From Tritonibacter multivorans (GTDB taxonomy: Bacteria > Pseudomonadota > Alphaproteobacteria > Rhodobacterales > Rhodobacteraceae), in NCBI RefSeq assembly GCF_001458415.1, contig NZ_CYSD01000042.1:433225-497224 (forward strand): a stretch of DNA of 64,000 nt. Reading direction: 5' to 3'. Shown here in pieces: positions 43,703 to 52,220 of the stretch (its first letter is position 1; each line of letters begins with the position of its first letter). Below the pieces are notes generated by a model. The model did not search any database, had not been told where the DNA came from, and was given only the letters and a program-made list of their open reading frames with translations. The translations under genes and the position numbers were made by a program.

Positions 43703-46142
43703 TCCCAAAACTCCCCAGAAGTGCAGCAGGTGAGACGCGCAGCAGGCGCAGCGCCGGCAGAAGGGCGGCCAGAAGGGCCGCGACCAGACACAGCCCCCAG
43801 ACTCGCAGGATCAGCAGCGGAAAGACCTCCATCGGCAGGCGCCAGCCAAAGGCTTCGAGGTTCACCACCCGCAGCAGCACCCACGCCAGCACCAGACCAA
43901 GGGGCAGAGCGGCGAGGGCGACAAGACCCGCAACCAGCGCGCTGCGGATCAGATCCAGTGCGGCCAGACGCCGACGGGACAGGCCCATTGCCCATAGGGG
44001 CGCAAGCTGGGGCAGGCGGTGGCGCCATTGGGTCAGGAAACTGGTCAACAGGGCAAAGCCCGCCACGCCTAGGGTCAGGATGTTCAGCGCCCCGGTGATG
44101 ACAAAGGTTTTTTCAAACACCGACAAAGCCACCTGACGAATATCTTGCGGGCGCACCAGCCTGTCGGCGGTCAGGCCGAACTCTGCCTCCAGCTGTGGGC
44201 GCAGGGCTTGCGGATCAGGGGTCAGCACTGCGATCTGACGTGGCCAGGCCTCGGGTGCAAGGCGTTGAAACGGCGTCTCTGACAGCAGAACCTGCCCGGT
44301 TGGATTGCCGTAATCGGCAAAGACACCCGCGATCACAGGCGCAAACCCATCGCCCAAGGGCAGCAGATCGCCCGGCCCAAGGGTCAGGCGATGGGACAGC
44401 TGTTCATTGATCATCACGCCTGTGTCGTCAAACACCTGCTGCCAGCCAGCCTGCGGCGGTCCCAATGCCGCGCTCAGCGGCCAGCTTTCCGGCTGTCGGG
44501 TTCCCGGTGCCACACTGCGCAGGGTGGCAGGCAGCCCGCCAATGGTGGCCTCTGCCCGCAGGACCGGCGCCGCAACCGCCCCGTGTTCACGCAGCCAGTG
44601 CTGGATGTCACCGGCCATTGTCGCATCCGACGGGCTGACGTAAAGATCCGCCGCCAATCGCTGGTCAAGCCAGCCTTCAAACGTTGTCCGAAAGCTGGCC
44701 ACCATCGTGCCAACGCCGATGTTTGTGGCCACCGCAAGGAACAGCGCCATCAGCGACAGGGACAAGCCCGGCAATTGCGACCGCAGGTCCGACAGCAGCA
44801 GAACGGCTGTGGTGCCATCGCGGATCCAATGCGTGACGCAGACTTGGGCGAAGGCAAGCGCGCGGGTTAGCACGATCGGCAGCATCAGCGCAGACCCCAG
44901 CATCACGCCGCCCAAAAGCACGTAGCCCCCCTGCAATCCGGGATCAGGGGATAGCAGAAACACCGCTGTGGCGGCACCGATCAGCGCCAGCCCAACACCT
45001 GCCAAAAGCTGCTCGGGCGCGTTGCGCATCCGCGGGGCTGTGCGCCCGAACCGGGTCAGGGCGCCGGTCGCCTGATGCAGCTTGAGAAACGCATGCAGGC
45101 TGGCAAGACCCGCCCCCAGCAGGGACATCGCAAGACCAGACAGCACCCAGGACGAGCGCAGTTGCAATCCGCCCGGCACCTCTGCCCCATATAGCCCGGC
45201 CAGCGTCAGGCTCACATCCTCCAGCAGCGCCGCCGCCACCACATAGCCAAGCGCCAAACCGAGGCCAGCAGACAGGACCGACAGAACCAGCACCTCGAGA
45301 AACAGGGCGGCAAAGACATCCCGGCGGCTGGCCCCGATCAGCCGAAGCGTGCGAATGGCGCCATTGCGCTGCTCGACTCCCAGCGCGAGGCTGCCCTGAA
45401 CAATGAACAGACCCACCGCAAAGGACAGAAAGCCAAAGGCCGTAAGGTTCATATGGAAACTGTCCGTGAGCTGGCCGACGTCCCCGGTCAGCAGGGCACC
45501 GGCGGGCACCTGTTGCAGGCGAGGCGCAAGGGTCGACAAGGCCAGCGTCGGGTTGGGTGCATTTGGCGGCGGGGCGATCACCAGCAAGCGGCTGAGATGC
45601 GCCGGGGCCTTCAGCAGCTGCGCGGCAAAGGACAGATCGGCAAACAGCGTGCCGCGCGGCAGCTGGGGTGTGGCGACGACCTCCCAGTCTGGCATGGCGG
45701 CAGAAAGAGCCGGGACGGTCTCCGGATGCGCCCAGACAAGGGCAGCGCCGGTCAATGCGTCCAGCGGCGCGGCGTTCACATCTTCGGTCCCGCTGGGAAG
45801 TTCCGCGAGCAAGGGCGAGCTGAGCAGGTCAAAACCAATGACGGTCAGGCTCAGGTCGTTCGCACGCCAGCGCCCCTCCAGCACCGGTGACAGATTCCAA
45901 CCGGCCCGGCGCAGGCGCACATAGGTCTCCACTGGAATCACGCCGTCCGGGGCCACCAGCCGGTCAAAGTCGCGCTGGCTGAGGCTATCGGCGGCTTCGG
46001 CATAGGCGATCCGGGCCTGACCGTTGATCGCCTGAACCGCGGACCAGAGCGCTGTCGCCAGACTGAGGCCAAGGATCATCAGCACCAGCTGCAACGGATG
46101 CAGGCGCCAGTGCGACAGCAGGGTTGTCAGGGCGATCCTCAC
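43692..46142 (-). CDS. ABC transporter permease, FtsX/MacB type (fused, two FtsX domains)
   Basis: The 816-residue permease has an N-terminal transmembrane helix, a large periplasmic domain, three or four central helices, a second periplasmic domain and C-terminal helices, i.e. two FtsX-like halves in one polypeptide as in attFG-like and YbbP proteins. Such permeases act in lipoprotein or lipid extraction rather than classical uptake. Its start overlaps the ATPase stop by ATGA. Confidence 0.88.
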   Translation of the reverse strand: MRIALTTLLSHWRLHPLQLVLMILGLSLATALWSAVQAINGQARIAYAEAADSLSQRDFDRLVAPDGVIPVETYVRLRRAGWNLSPVLEGRWRANDLSLTVIGFDLLSSPLLAELPSGTEDVNAAPLDALTGAALVWAHPETVPALSAAMPDWEVVATPQLPRGTLFADLSFAAQLLKAPAHLSRLLVIAPPPNAPNPTLALSTLAPRLQQVPAGALLTGDVGQLTDSFHMNLTAFGFLSFAVGLFIVQGSLALGVEQRNGAIRTLRLIGASRRDVFAALFLEVLVLSVLSAGLGLALGYVVAAALLEDVSLTLAGLYGAEVPGGLQLRSSWVLSGLAMSLLGAGLASLHAFLKLHQATGALTRFGRTAPRMRNAPEQLLAGVGLALIGAATAVFLLSPDPGLQGGYVLLGGVMLGSALMLPIVLTRALAFAQVCVTHWIRDGTTAVLLLSDLRSQLPGLSLSLMALFLAVATNIGVGTMVASFRTTFEGWLDQRLAADLYVSPSDATMAGDIQHWLREHGAVAAPVLRAEATIGGLPATLRSVAPGTRQPESWPLSAALGPPQAGWQQVFDDTGVMINEQLSHRLTLGPGDLLPLGDGFAPVIAGVFADYGNPTGQVLLSETPFQRLAPEAWPRQIAVLTPDPQALRPQLEAEFGLTADRLVRPQDIRQVALSVFEKTFVITGALNILTLGVAGFALLTSFLTQWRHRLPQLAPLWAMGLSRRRLAALDLIRSALVAGLVALAALPLGLVLAWVLLRVVNLEAFGWRLPMEVFPLLILRVWGLCLVAALLAALLPALRLLRVSPAALLGSFGNDR

Positions 46143-46825
46143 TCTGCGACCTCGGGGCGGTCAGCGCGGGACAGCTCAGTGACGACGCCAGACTGCAAAT
46201 GAAGATGGCGATCCAATTGCCCTGCGATCTGGGTGGAATGGGTGACCAACAACAGCCCGCTGCCTGCATCGCCCACCAGACCGAGCATCAGCCGCAGGAC
46301 GTCCTGACTGGCCTTTTCATCCAGATTTCCGGTGGGTTCATCCGCCAGCAACAGCGGCGGGCGCAGGGCCAGCGCGCGGGCGATTGCCACCCGTTGCTGC
46401 TGCCCGCCAGAGAGTTCTTCGGGAAACCGGTCCAGAAACTCCGACAGGCCGAGGTTCTGGATCAGATGGCTGGTCCATGTGGCATCCAAGCGCTGGCCCA
46501 GTTTGGCATGAAGGTCAATGTTCTGACGCACGGACAGCGAAGGGATCAAGTTGAACTGCTGGAACACCAGGGCGACCTGCCGGCGCCGCAACTGGCTGGC
46601 GTTGCGGTCATCGAGGTCCGACAGCGACAGGTCATTGACCAGCACGCGTCCGGCATCCGCCTGGTCGAGGGCTGCCGCAAGATGCAGAAGGGTGCTCTTG
46701 CCGGATCCGCTTTCGCCGGTCAGCGCCACGGTTTCGCCCGGCGCGACAGAGAAACTGACCTCCGTCAGGACCGGCCGGGCCTGTCCGGAGTAGCGTTTGG
46801 AGACGTTTTCAAAAGAAAGCAGCAT
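46139..46825 (-). CDS. ABC transporter ATP-binding protein, LolD/MacB type
   Basis: The 228-residue ATPase has Walker [10 protein letters not shown] (37-45), Q-loop [14 protein letters not shown], signature [15 protein letters not shown] and Walker [12 protein letters not shown], the latter typical of the LolD/MacB/FtsE group. It drives the FtsX-type permease encoded next. ATG 46825 was preferred over the immediately upstream GTG. Confidence 0.92.
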   Translation of the reverse strand: MLLSFENVSKRYSGQARPVLTEVSFSVAPGETVALTGESGSGKSTLLHLAAALDQADAGRVLVNDLSLSDLDDRNASQLRRRQVALVFQQFNLIPSLSVRQNIDLHAKLGQRLDATWTSHLIQNLGLSEFLDRFPEELSGGQQQRVAIARALALRPPLLLADEPTGNLDEKASQDVLRLMLGLVGDAGSGLLLVTHSTQIAGQLDRHLHLQSGVVTELSRADRPEVAE

Positions 46826-46956
46826 CACAGGTCATGGGTTAACTGGACTTGGGTTAAGGGCGAAGGGTTTTCGCGGTTGGGCGTCACACATCGATTGCAT
46901 GTCGGCGGGCGCATTTCTAATCTGATCCTCAAAGAGAGTTTGAGCAGGCCACGATT

Positions 46957-47448
46957 ATGACCCTCCCACAACAACTGATATGGGGCAGCCTTTTCCTTGG
47001 TGGCAGCCTTCTTCTGGAAACTGCAATACTTTTGTGGTGCGTCAAGACCCTGCGTCGGCATGAACGCAAGCTCTTGCGGCATGGGCATAACTTTGGCCAT
47101 CTGCTGGTGCTGCTGATCGCCATCGGCTTTACCGTGCTGGGCCATACCTGCCAGATCTGGATCTGGGCCGCCGCGCTTATGGGCCACGAGATTTTTGCCG
47201 ATTGGAACACGGCGATCTACTTCTCGCTCGCGACCTATACGACGCTGGGCTATGGCGACATTATACTTGAACCGGACCTGCGCATCTTTGCGGCCTTTGC
47301 GGCGATCACAGGCATGCTGGCCTTTGGGGTGTCGACGGCGTTCCTGATCGCGGTGATGCGGCCAATGTTCCCCACCAGCCTGTCCGAGGTGCAGCAGCCG
47401 TCGGAAACCACCGAACGGGTGCTGAAACGAAAACCCGAAGATTTCTGA
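46957..47448 (+). CDS. Potassium-channel-like ion channel family protein
   Basis: The 163-residue membrane protein has three or four hydrophobic segments and a pore loop with the selectivity-filter sequence TTLGYGD (95-101). The filter matches potassium channels (T-x-GYGD). The position between hydrophobic segments fits a two-transmembrane ion-channel domain preceded by an extra N-terminal helix. No cytoplasmic RCK or cyclic-nucleotide domain is fused. The YihY/BrkB gene starts two bases after its stop. Confidence 0.85.
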   Translation: MTLPQQLIWGSLFLGGSLLLETAILLWCVKTLRRHERKLLRHGHNFGHLLVLLIAIGFTVLGHTCQIWIWAAALMGHEIFADWNTAIYFSLATYTTLGYGDIILEPDLRIFAAFAAITGMLAFGVSTAFLIAVMRPMFPTSLSEVQQPSETTERVLKRKPEDF

Positions 47449-47450
47449 CC

Positions 47451-48302
47451 ATGCGCCGGATATTCAAAAACCTGTGGGCAGTGCTGCGCATTGCGGTTGG
47501 CAGTTTTAACCGGAAATCGTCCTGGGTTTTGTCGAGCCACATTGCCATGTCGATGATGCTGGCGCTGTTTCCCTTTGTGCTGTTCACTGTTGCCCTTGGC
47601 GGTGCAGTGGCGGATATGTTCACCGACCAGCTGGACATGGGAGAGCTGATTGACCTGATCTTTGCCGCCTGGCCACAGAATGTCGCAGCGCCGATCAAGG
47701 ACGAAGCCTTTGCCGTGCTGAGCCAGTCCGGGGGCGGTTTGATCACGCTGGGCGCGTTGCTGGCGCTGTATTTTGCCTCCAATGGGGTGGATGCGATCCG
47801 GGTGGCGATGGTTGCGGCCTATGGGCAGGAGGAAACACGGCCCTTCTGGCAGCGCAAAATGATCTGTTTTGCGCTGGTGATCTTGGGCGGGCTGGGGCTG
47901 TTGACGGTGGCAGTTTTTGAACTGCTGCTGCCGCTGGGGGCGCTGTTTGTGGCGCGATATCTGCCGGACAATCTGATCCTGACACAATGGCAAAGCGGGA
48001 TGAATGGCCTTTTGGTTGCCTCTGTGCCATTGGCTGCGGTGGTCCTCTACCATCTGGTATTGCCGGTGCGCCGTTTGCGCCTGCAGGACATCTGGCCCGG
48101 CATCCTGATCACCTTGGTCGGCTGGTGGGGGCTCGCCTTTGGATTTGCACTCTATATCGGCCAGTTTGCCAGCTATTCCGCCACCTATGCCGGGCTTGCC
48201 GGCGCGATGGCGGCGCTGGTGTTCCTGTACCTCAATGCGGCGCTCCTGATCTTTGGAGCAGAGGTCAATGGCGCCATCATCAAAAGGCGAGGAAGGCCCT
48301 GA
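47451..48302 (+). CDS. YihY/BrkB family inner-membrane protein
   Basis: The 283-residue integral membrane protein belongs to the YihY/virulence-factor BrkB family. It has about six hydrophobic segments and characteristic AMSMMLALFPFVLF-like and YAGLAGAMAALVFLYLNAALLIFGAEVN sequences, the latter near the C-terminus. Function is not established; the historic ribonuclease BN label was an error. It follows the channel gene by two bases. Confidence 0.9.
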   Translation: MRRIFKNLWAVLRIAVGSFNRKSSWVLSSHIAMSMMLALFPFVLFTVALGGAVADMFTDQLDMGELIDLIFAAWPQNVAAPIKDEAFAVLSQSGGGLITLGALLALYFASNGVDAIRVAMVAAYGQEETRPFWQRKMICFALVILGGLGLLTVAVFELLLPLGALFVARYLPDNLILTQWQSGMNGLLVASVPLAAVVLYHLVLPVRRLRLQDIWPGILITLVGWWGLAFGFALYIGQFASYSATYAGLAGAMAALVFLYLNAALLIFGAEVNGAIIKRRGRP

Positions 48303-48439
48303 CCCTTTGGTGAAAAATGTATACAAAACAGAAATTTATAGCACCCAATTGCGGCGAACCTGCCCAAATTCCGCCGTGCATCAGCCCCGGAGTTCCCGCA
48401 GGTTGAGGACATTCAGTTAACTCAGTGGGAGTGGTCCTC

Positions 48440-48634
48440 ATGTGCTATATTAAGAATGTCTCTCGTCACTTTAAGGTCGACGAAACTGCCGCAAAGAATA
48501 CTGATCCTGAAACTGTGCGTCTGGAAGATAAACTTCTGTTTGCCCGCACCGACACCCGGATCGAAGACCCGCTTTTTGCGAAATCAAAGGCTGTTATTCA
48601 CGCCGAGGCGCTGCTGCCGCGCGATCAGATCTAA
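48440..48634 (+). CDS. Small hypothetical protein (64 aa)
   Basis: This short frame begins with ATG (MCYIKNVSRHF) eight bases after a GGAG ribosome-binding sequence and is followed by a strong terminator 24 bases past its stop. The protein is hydrophilic, with no signal peptide or membrane segment. The tidy gene-like context supports it as real, but I do not recognise a family. Confidence 0.5.
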   Translation: MCYIKNVSRHFKVDETAAKNTDPETVRLEDKLLFARTDTRIEDPLFAKSKAVIHAEALLPRDQI

Positions 48635-48658
48635 GCCCTCTCCGCAGCGCAGAACAAT

Positions 48659-48697
48659 GATCAAAGGTCGCCACATCCGGCGACCTTTGATCGTTTT
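48659..48697. terminator. Strong bidirectional terminator
   Basis: A perfect 14-bp stem, GATCAAAGGTCGCC/GGCGACCTTTGATC, with loop ACATCC is followed by GTTTT. It separates the small gene from the convergent rlmE. Confidence 0.88.
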
Positions 48698-48704
48698 GAA
48701 GGGA

Positions 48705-49433
48705 TCATTCCGCGTCGTTGCCACGGAAGCCTGTGGCGACCACGAATTTCTCGGAACTGTCCGACCGCGAGCTTGGCGGCTTCATGTTCGCAACCTTGGT
48801 GAACTTCTGCTTCAGCAGCTTCTGCAGTTCCCCTTCGGCGCCACCGGCCAGAACCTTGGCGACAAAGGTGCCGCCTTCTTCCAGCACATCAAAGGCGAAA
48901 TAGGCCGCGGTTTCACACAGCGAAATGATCCGCAGGTGGTCGGTCTGTTTGTGACCCGAAGAGGCCGCTGCCATGTCGGACATGACCACATCGGCCTTAC
49001 CGCCCAGCCAGCCTTTGACCAGATCATCAGCGCCTTCGTCCAGAAAGTTCAGCTGATGAAATTCCGCACCCGGAAGCGGTTCGACTTCCTGCAGGTCGAC
49101 GCCAATAATACGGCCGACGTCTTTGCCCTTTTTCTCACCCAGCGCATTGATGCGGGGGACGGCGACCTGGCACCAGCCACCCGGCGCGCAGCCCAAGTCA
49201 ACGACACGGGCGCCCGGAACGAGGAAGCGATATTTATCGTCCAGCTCCATGATCTTGAACGCCGCACGCCCGCGATAGCCTTCGGCCTGCGCGCGTTTGA
49301 CATAAGGGTCGTTCAGCTGCCGCTGCAACCAGCGGGTCGAGGACAGCCTCCGCCCACGGGCGGTTTTCACTTTCACTGTCAGGTCGCGCTGACCGCGGCC
49401 CGACGTGTTTTTTCCGGTCGGTTTCTTCGCCAT
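48705..49433 (-). CDS. rlmE: 23S rRNA (uridine-2552) 2'-O-ribose methyltransferase
   Basis: The 242-residue RrmJ/FtsJ-type methyltransferase has the AdoMet motif [15 protein letters not shown] (about 74-88), the catalytic-site context [14 protein letters not shown], and the N-terminal basic region typical of rRNA binding. Two start codons are possible; ATG 49433 is used because the alternative is TTG. It is slightly longer than the E. coli enzyme through an N-terminal basic extension. Confidence 0.94.
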   Translation of the reverse strand: MAKKPTGKNTSGRGQRDLTVKVKTARGRRLSSTRWLQRQLNDPYVKRAQAEGYRGRAAFKIMELDDKYRFLVPGARVVDLGCAPGGWCQVAVPRINALGEKKGKDVGRIIGVDLQEVEPLPGAEFHQLNFLDEGADDLVKGWLGGKADVVMSDMAAASSGHKQTDHLRIISLCETAAYFAFDVLEEGGTFVAKVLAGGAEGELQKLLKQKFTKVANMKPPSSRSDSSEKFVVATGFRGNDAE

Positions 49434-49490
49434 GTCGTCACCATGTCGCGCCAACGTCCGGCGCTGTCATTTCCTGTGTCTAATGCGGCC

Positions 49491-50603
49491 TTAGAACGGG
49501 CCGTCTTCGAGAACGCCGTCGGCGCTCATCTGTGAATACAAAAGCCCCTCGCGCAGGCCACGATCCGCAACCGAAAGCCGGTCGGTGGGCCAGCAGCGCA
49601 ACAGGGCCTGAAGGATGGCAGCGCCGGACATAATAAGCGCCTGGCGGTCTTCGCCAATGCGCGGGTCCTGTCGGCGCCCCTGAGGGCCGAGTTCTAGATA
49701 AGAACGTATGACTTTGTCAATCTGATCCGACGTCATCCGCAAACCGTCCACTTTGGTCCGGTCATAGCGTTTGAGCCCCAGATGCGAGGCGGCCACCGTG
49801 GTCACCGTGCCCGAGGTGCCAATGATCTGGAACCCGGCGCGGGCCTGTTCGTCTTTGTAGGGGGCAAAATCCGCGAGGTTTTCTTCGAAATACCAGCTCA
49901 TCAGGGCAAAACGCGCCGCGTCGTCTTCCACGTCCGAGAACTGGTCGCGCAGGGTTGCGACCCCAAGGGGAACGGAGATCCAGTCCACAACCTTGGCCGA
50001 AGGGAAGGGGGTGTCATCACCCTGAAAACCGGTGCGCAGCCGCATAATCGCGGCCGGGCGATCACGGCGCGGCACCGACGACAGGTCGATCCAGACCAGT
50101 TCGGTCGACCCCCCGCCAATATCCACCACCAGAAGCTGTTCGGTTTTGGTCGACACCAGCGGCGCGCAGGAGACCACGGCCAGACGGGCTTCTTCCTCGG
50201 GCTGGATGATTTCCATCGAGAGACCCGTTTCGCGGCGGATCTGGCGCATGAAATCGCGGCCGTTTTTGGCGCGGCGGCAGGCTTCGGTTGCGACCAGACG
50301 CATCCGGCGCACGCGGTTTCGCTGAATTTTCTGCTGACAGATCCGAAGCGCCTGAATGGTTCGGCTCATGGACGACCGGGACAAACGCCCCGTGCGTTCT
50401 AAACCCGACCCAAGCTGGACGGATTTGGAAAAGCTGTCCAGCACATGGAAGCCGCTGCCCTTGGGTTGGGCAATCAGCATCCGGCAACTGTTTGTGCCAA
50501 GATCCAGCGCCGCATAAAGCGCATCAGGATCCGGCCGGGCTGGCGCCGCTGTCTCTACCGCTCGGGGAAACGCGCGTGCACCTTTCGAACGCCTGGGCGC
50601 CAT
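49491..50603 (-). CDS. Ppx/GppA phosphatase family protein
   Basis: The 370-residue protein of the exopolyphosphatase/pppGpp phosphatase family shows the ASKHA-type motifs: AALDLGTNSCRMLI near residue 30, PEEEARLAV near 134, VVDIGGGSTELVW near 156 and IGTSGTVTT near 256. The family hydrolyses polyphosphate or guanosine pentaphosphate. It lacks the C-terminal HD domain of E. coli Ppx, as is usual for short forms. The ATG giving MAPRRSKG was chosen; an extension upstream is unconvincing. It precedes rlmE on the same strand. Confidence 0.92.
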   Translation of the reverse strand: MAPRRSKGARAFPRAVETAAPARPDPDALYAALDLGTNSCRMLIAQPKGSGFHVLDSFSKSVQLGSGLERTGRLSRSSMSRTIQALRICQQKIQRNRVRRMRLVATEACRRAKNGRDFMRQIRRETGLSMEIIQPEEEARLAVVSCAPLVSTKTEQLLVVDIGGGSTELVWIDLSSVPRRDRPAAIMRLRTGFQGDDTPFPSAKVVDWISVPLGVATLRDQFSDVEDDAARFALMSWYFEENLADFAPYKDEQARAGFQIIGTSGTVTTVAASHLGLKRYDRTKVDGLRMTSDQIDKVIRSYLELGPQGRRQDPRIGEDRQALIMSGAAILQALLRCWPTDRLSVADRGLREGLLYSQMSADGVLEDGPF

Positions 50604-50962
50604 AGTTTCACGCCCTCCGATTATCGTGTTACCTTGCACATTAAGGACAGGGGTCGGCCGACGCAAGGGAACAACCGCGCAGTTGCGAAGTTATCCTGTC
50701 CCCCCAAGGACAAAGACCAAACGGCGGGGCCCGCGCGCCGGAGTGGTCCCCAGTGCGCGCCCGGTTTGTTCATCATGTTGTTGAGAATTTCGAAGGTCGC
50801 CGAACCTAGCCGTCCCCTCCAATAGGGCGTAAACCCTGTGCCACGTGCCCGCGACGGGCTGCCGCACGTCGCTGTGGCGCCATGGCGTGTCGAAAATCGA
50901 CAGTTCTATGCCGCATAGGCACACTAAGAATTACTTTACGACAGGTTCAGGAAGGAGGACCC
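50604..50962. other. Divergent noncoding region upstream of the methyl-folate operon
   Basis: No gene is visible in these 359 bases between ppx and the small conserved gene. They contain GC-rich inverted repeats around 50840-50875 (GTGCCCG/CGGGC type) and, near the right end, a perfect inverted repeat TGTCGA/TCGACA at 50888-50902. A strong GGAGG ribosome site lies near 50953-50958. I could not assign any known riboswitch. Confidence 0.5.
50888..50902. promoter_or_regulatory. Candidate operator, 15-bp inverted repeat upstream of the methyl-folate operon
   Basis: TGTCGAAAATCGACA has 6-bp perfect arms TGTCGA/TCGACA around AAA and lies 61 bases before the first start codon. It matches the repeat at 22475-22489 upstream of the MttB homologue at 14 of 15 positions. 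Confidence 0.6.
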
Positions 50963-51259
50963 ATGCCCGACGTCACCATCGTTTATTGGCGCGACATTCC
51001 CGCACAGGTTATTGTGGGGAAGGGACGCCGCGGCGCGAAACGCCAGCTCGAGGAACGCTTTGAGCAGGCCATTGATCGCGCGGCCATGAAGGTCAACGCA
51101 AAGGACGCGGACGCTTATCTCGCCGAATGGCGCAAAGCGGCCCCTTATGCGGTGGACGGTGATGCGGGCGAGGTTGCCGAAGCAGAAGCCCTGCGCCTGG
51201 AACGAGAATACGATCAGGACAAACTCAAACACCTGATTGCAAATGACGGCTGGGCGTAA
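50963..51259 (+). CDS. Small conserved protein ('virulence factor' domain family)
   Basis: The 98-residue soluble protein starts PDVTIVYWRDIPAQVIVGKG and has no membrane segment. It resembles a small conserved family annotated as 'virulence factor' (I recall it as PF13769), a label that does not describe its role. In the lineage it accompanies MetF-like and methyl-H4folate methyltransferase genes, which suggests a part in one-carbon metabolism, perhaps as an accessory subunit. A strong AAGGAGG lies five bases before the ATG. It is the first gene of a three-gene operon. Confidence 0.7.
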   Translation: MPDVTIVYWRDIPAQVIVGKGRRGAKRQLEERFEQAIDRAAMKVNAKDADAYLAEWRKAAPYAVDGDAGEVAEAEALRLEREYDQDKLKHLIANDGWA

Positions 51260-51284
51260 CGTCCAACGACTATTGGAGGCTGCT

Positions 51285-52217
51285 ATGGCTTTGCTTAACT
51301 TCAAAAAACGCGACGCGGATACCCCGACGACCGCGACGCCCGAAATGGAAGCCTTTCTCAAAGGTTATTCCATTGAGGTCATGCCGCGCACAGCCGCCAA
51401 GGTTGACGATTTCCGCGCGCTTCTGCCCGAAGGCACGCGCGTCTACATTGCCCATATCGAGGGCACCCCAATCGAAGAAATGGTCGCCACCGCCAAACGT
51501 CTGAACGACGAAGGCTATCCGGTGATGCCGCATTTCCCGGCGCGGATCATCAAGGATGAGGCAACCCTGAACGATTGGATCAACCGCTATCAGGGCGAAG
51601 CCGACGTCAAACAGGCGCTGCTTCTGGCCGGCGGTGTCGATAAACCCCACGGCGATTACCACTGCTCCATGCAGCTCTTGGAAACCGGGCTGTTCGACAA
51701 GGCGGGGTTCACCAATCTGCACGTTGCAGGCCACCCCGAAGGCAACAAAGACATCGACCCCGATGGGTCCTACAAGAATGTCAACGAAGCCCTTCAGTGG
51801 AAACAGAAATTCTCTGAGCGCACGGATGCGCAAATGGCACTGGCCACCCAGTTCGCCTTTGAAGCGAAGCCGATCATCGAATGGGCCAATGGTTTGAAAG
51901 AGGCGGGCATTGATATTCCCGTGCACATTGGTATCGCCGGTCCTGCGAAACTGCAGACCCTGATCAAATTCGCCATTGCCTGCGGCGTTGGGCCTTCCCT
52001 GAAAGTGCTGCAAAAGCGCGCAATGGATGTTACCAAGCTGCTGCTGCCCTATGAACCAACCGAGGTGCTGACCGAACTGGCCGCCCACAAAGCTGCCAAC
52101 CCGGACTTCAATATCACCAACGTTCACTTCTTCCCGCTGGGCGGCATCAAAACAAACGCCAACTGGGCGATCAACAATGGCGGCGCTTCTGCGCAGCCCA
52201 AGTCTCAACAAGGATAA
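51285..52217 (+). CDS. Methylenetetrahydrofolate reductase (MetF-like, divergent)
   Basis: The 310-residue TIM-barrel protein resembles MetF. SIEVMPRTAAKVDDF at about residue 25 aligns with the SFEFFPP active-site block, retaining the acidic residue, and VKQALLLAGG and IPVHIGIAGPAKLQTLIKFA correspond to flavin/folate-binding regions. It interconverts 5,10-methylene- and 5-methyl-tetrahydrofolate in the family. Sequence divergence from biosynthetic MetF, and its position before a methyl-H4folate methyltransferase, suggest a catabolic role oxidising methyl-folate. It is 25 bases after the small gene. Confidence 0.8.
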   Translation: MALLNFKKRDADTPTTATPEMEAFLKGYSIEVMPRTAAKVDDFRALLPEGTRVYIAHIEGTPIEEMVATAKRLNDEGYPVMPHFPARIIKDEATLNDWINRYQGEADVKQALLLAGGVDKPHGDYHCSMQLLETGLFDKAGFTNLHVAGHPEGNKDIDPDGSYKNVNEALQWKQKFSERTDAQMALATQFAFEAKPIIEWANGLKEAGIDIPVHIGIAGPAKLQTLIKFAIACGVGPSLKVLQKRAMDVTKLLLPYEPTEVLTELAAHKAANPDFNITNVHFFPLGGIKTNANWAINNGGASAQPKSQQG

Positions 52218-52220
52218 GCC

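Noticed and set aside
50604..50962. SAM, SAH or folate riboswitch ahead of the methyl-folate operon
   Set aside because: GC-rich hairpins are present, but no motif I know could be matched.
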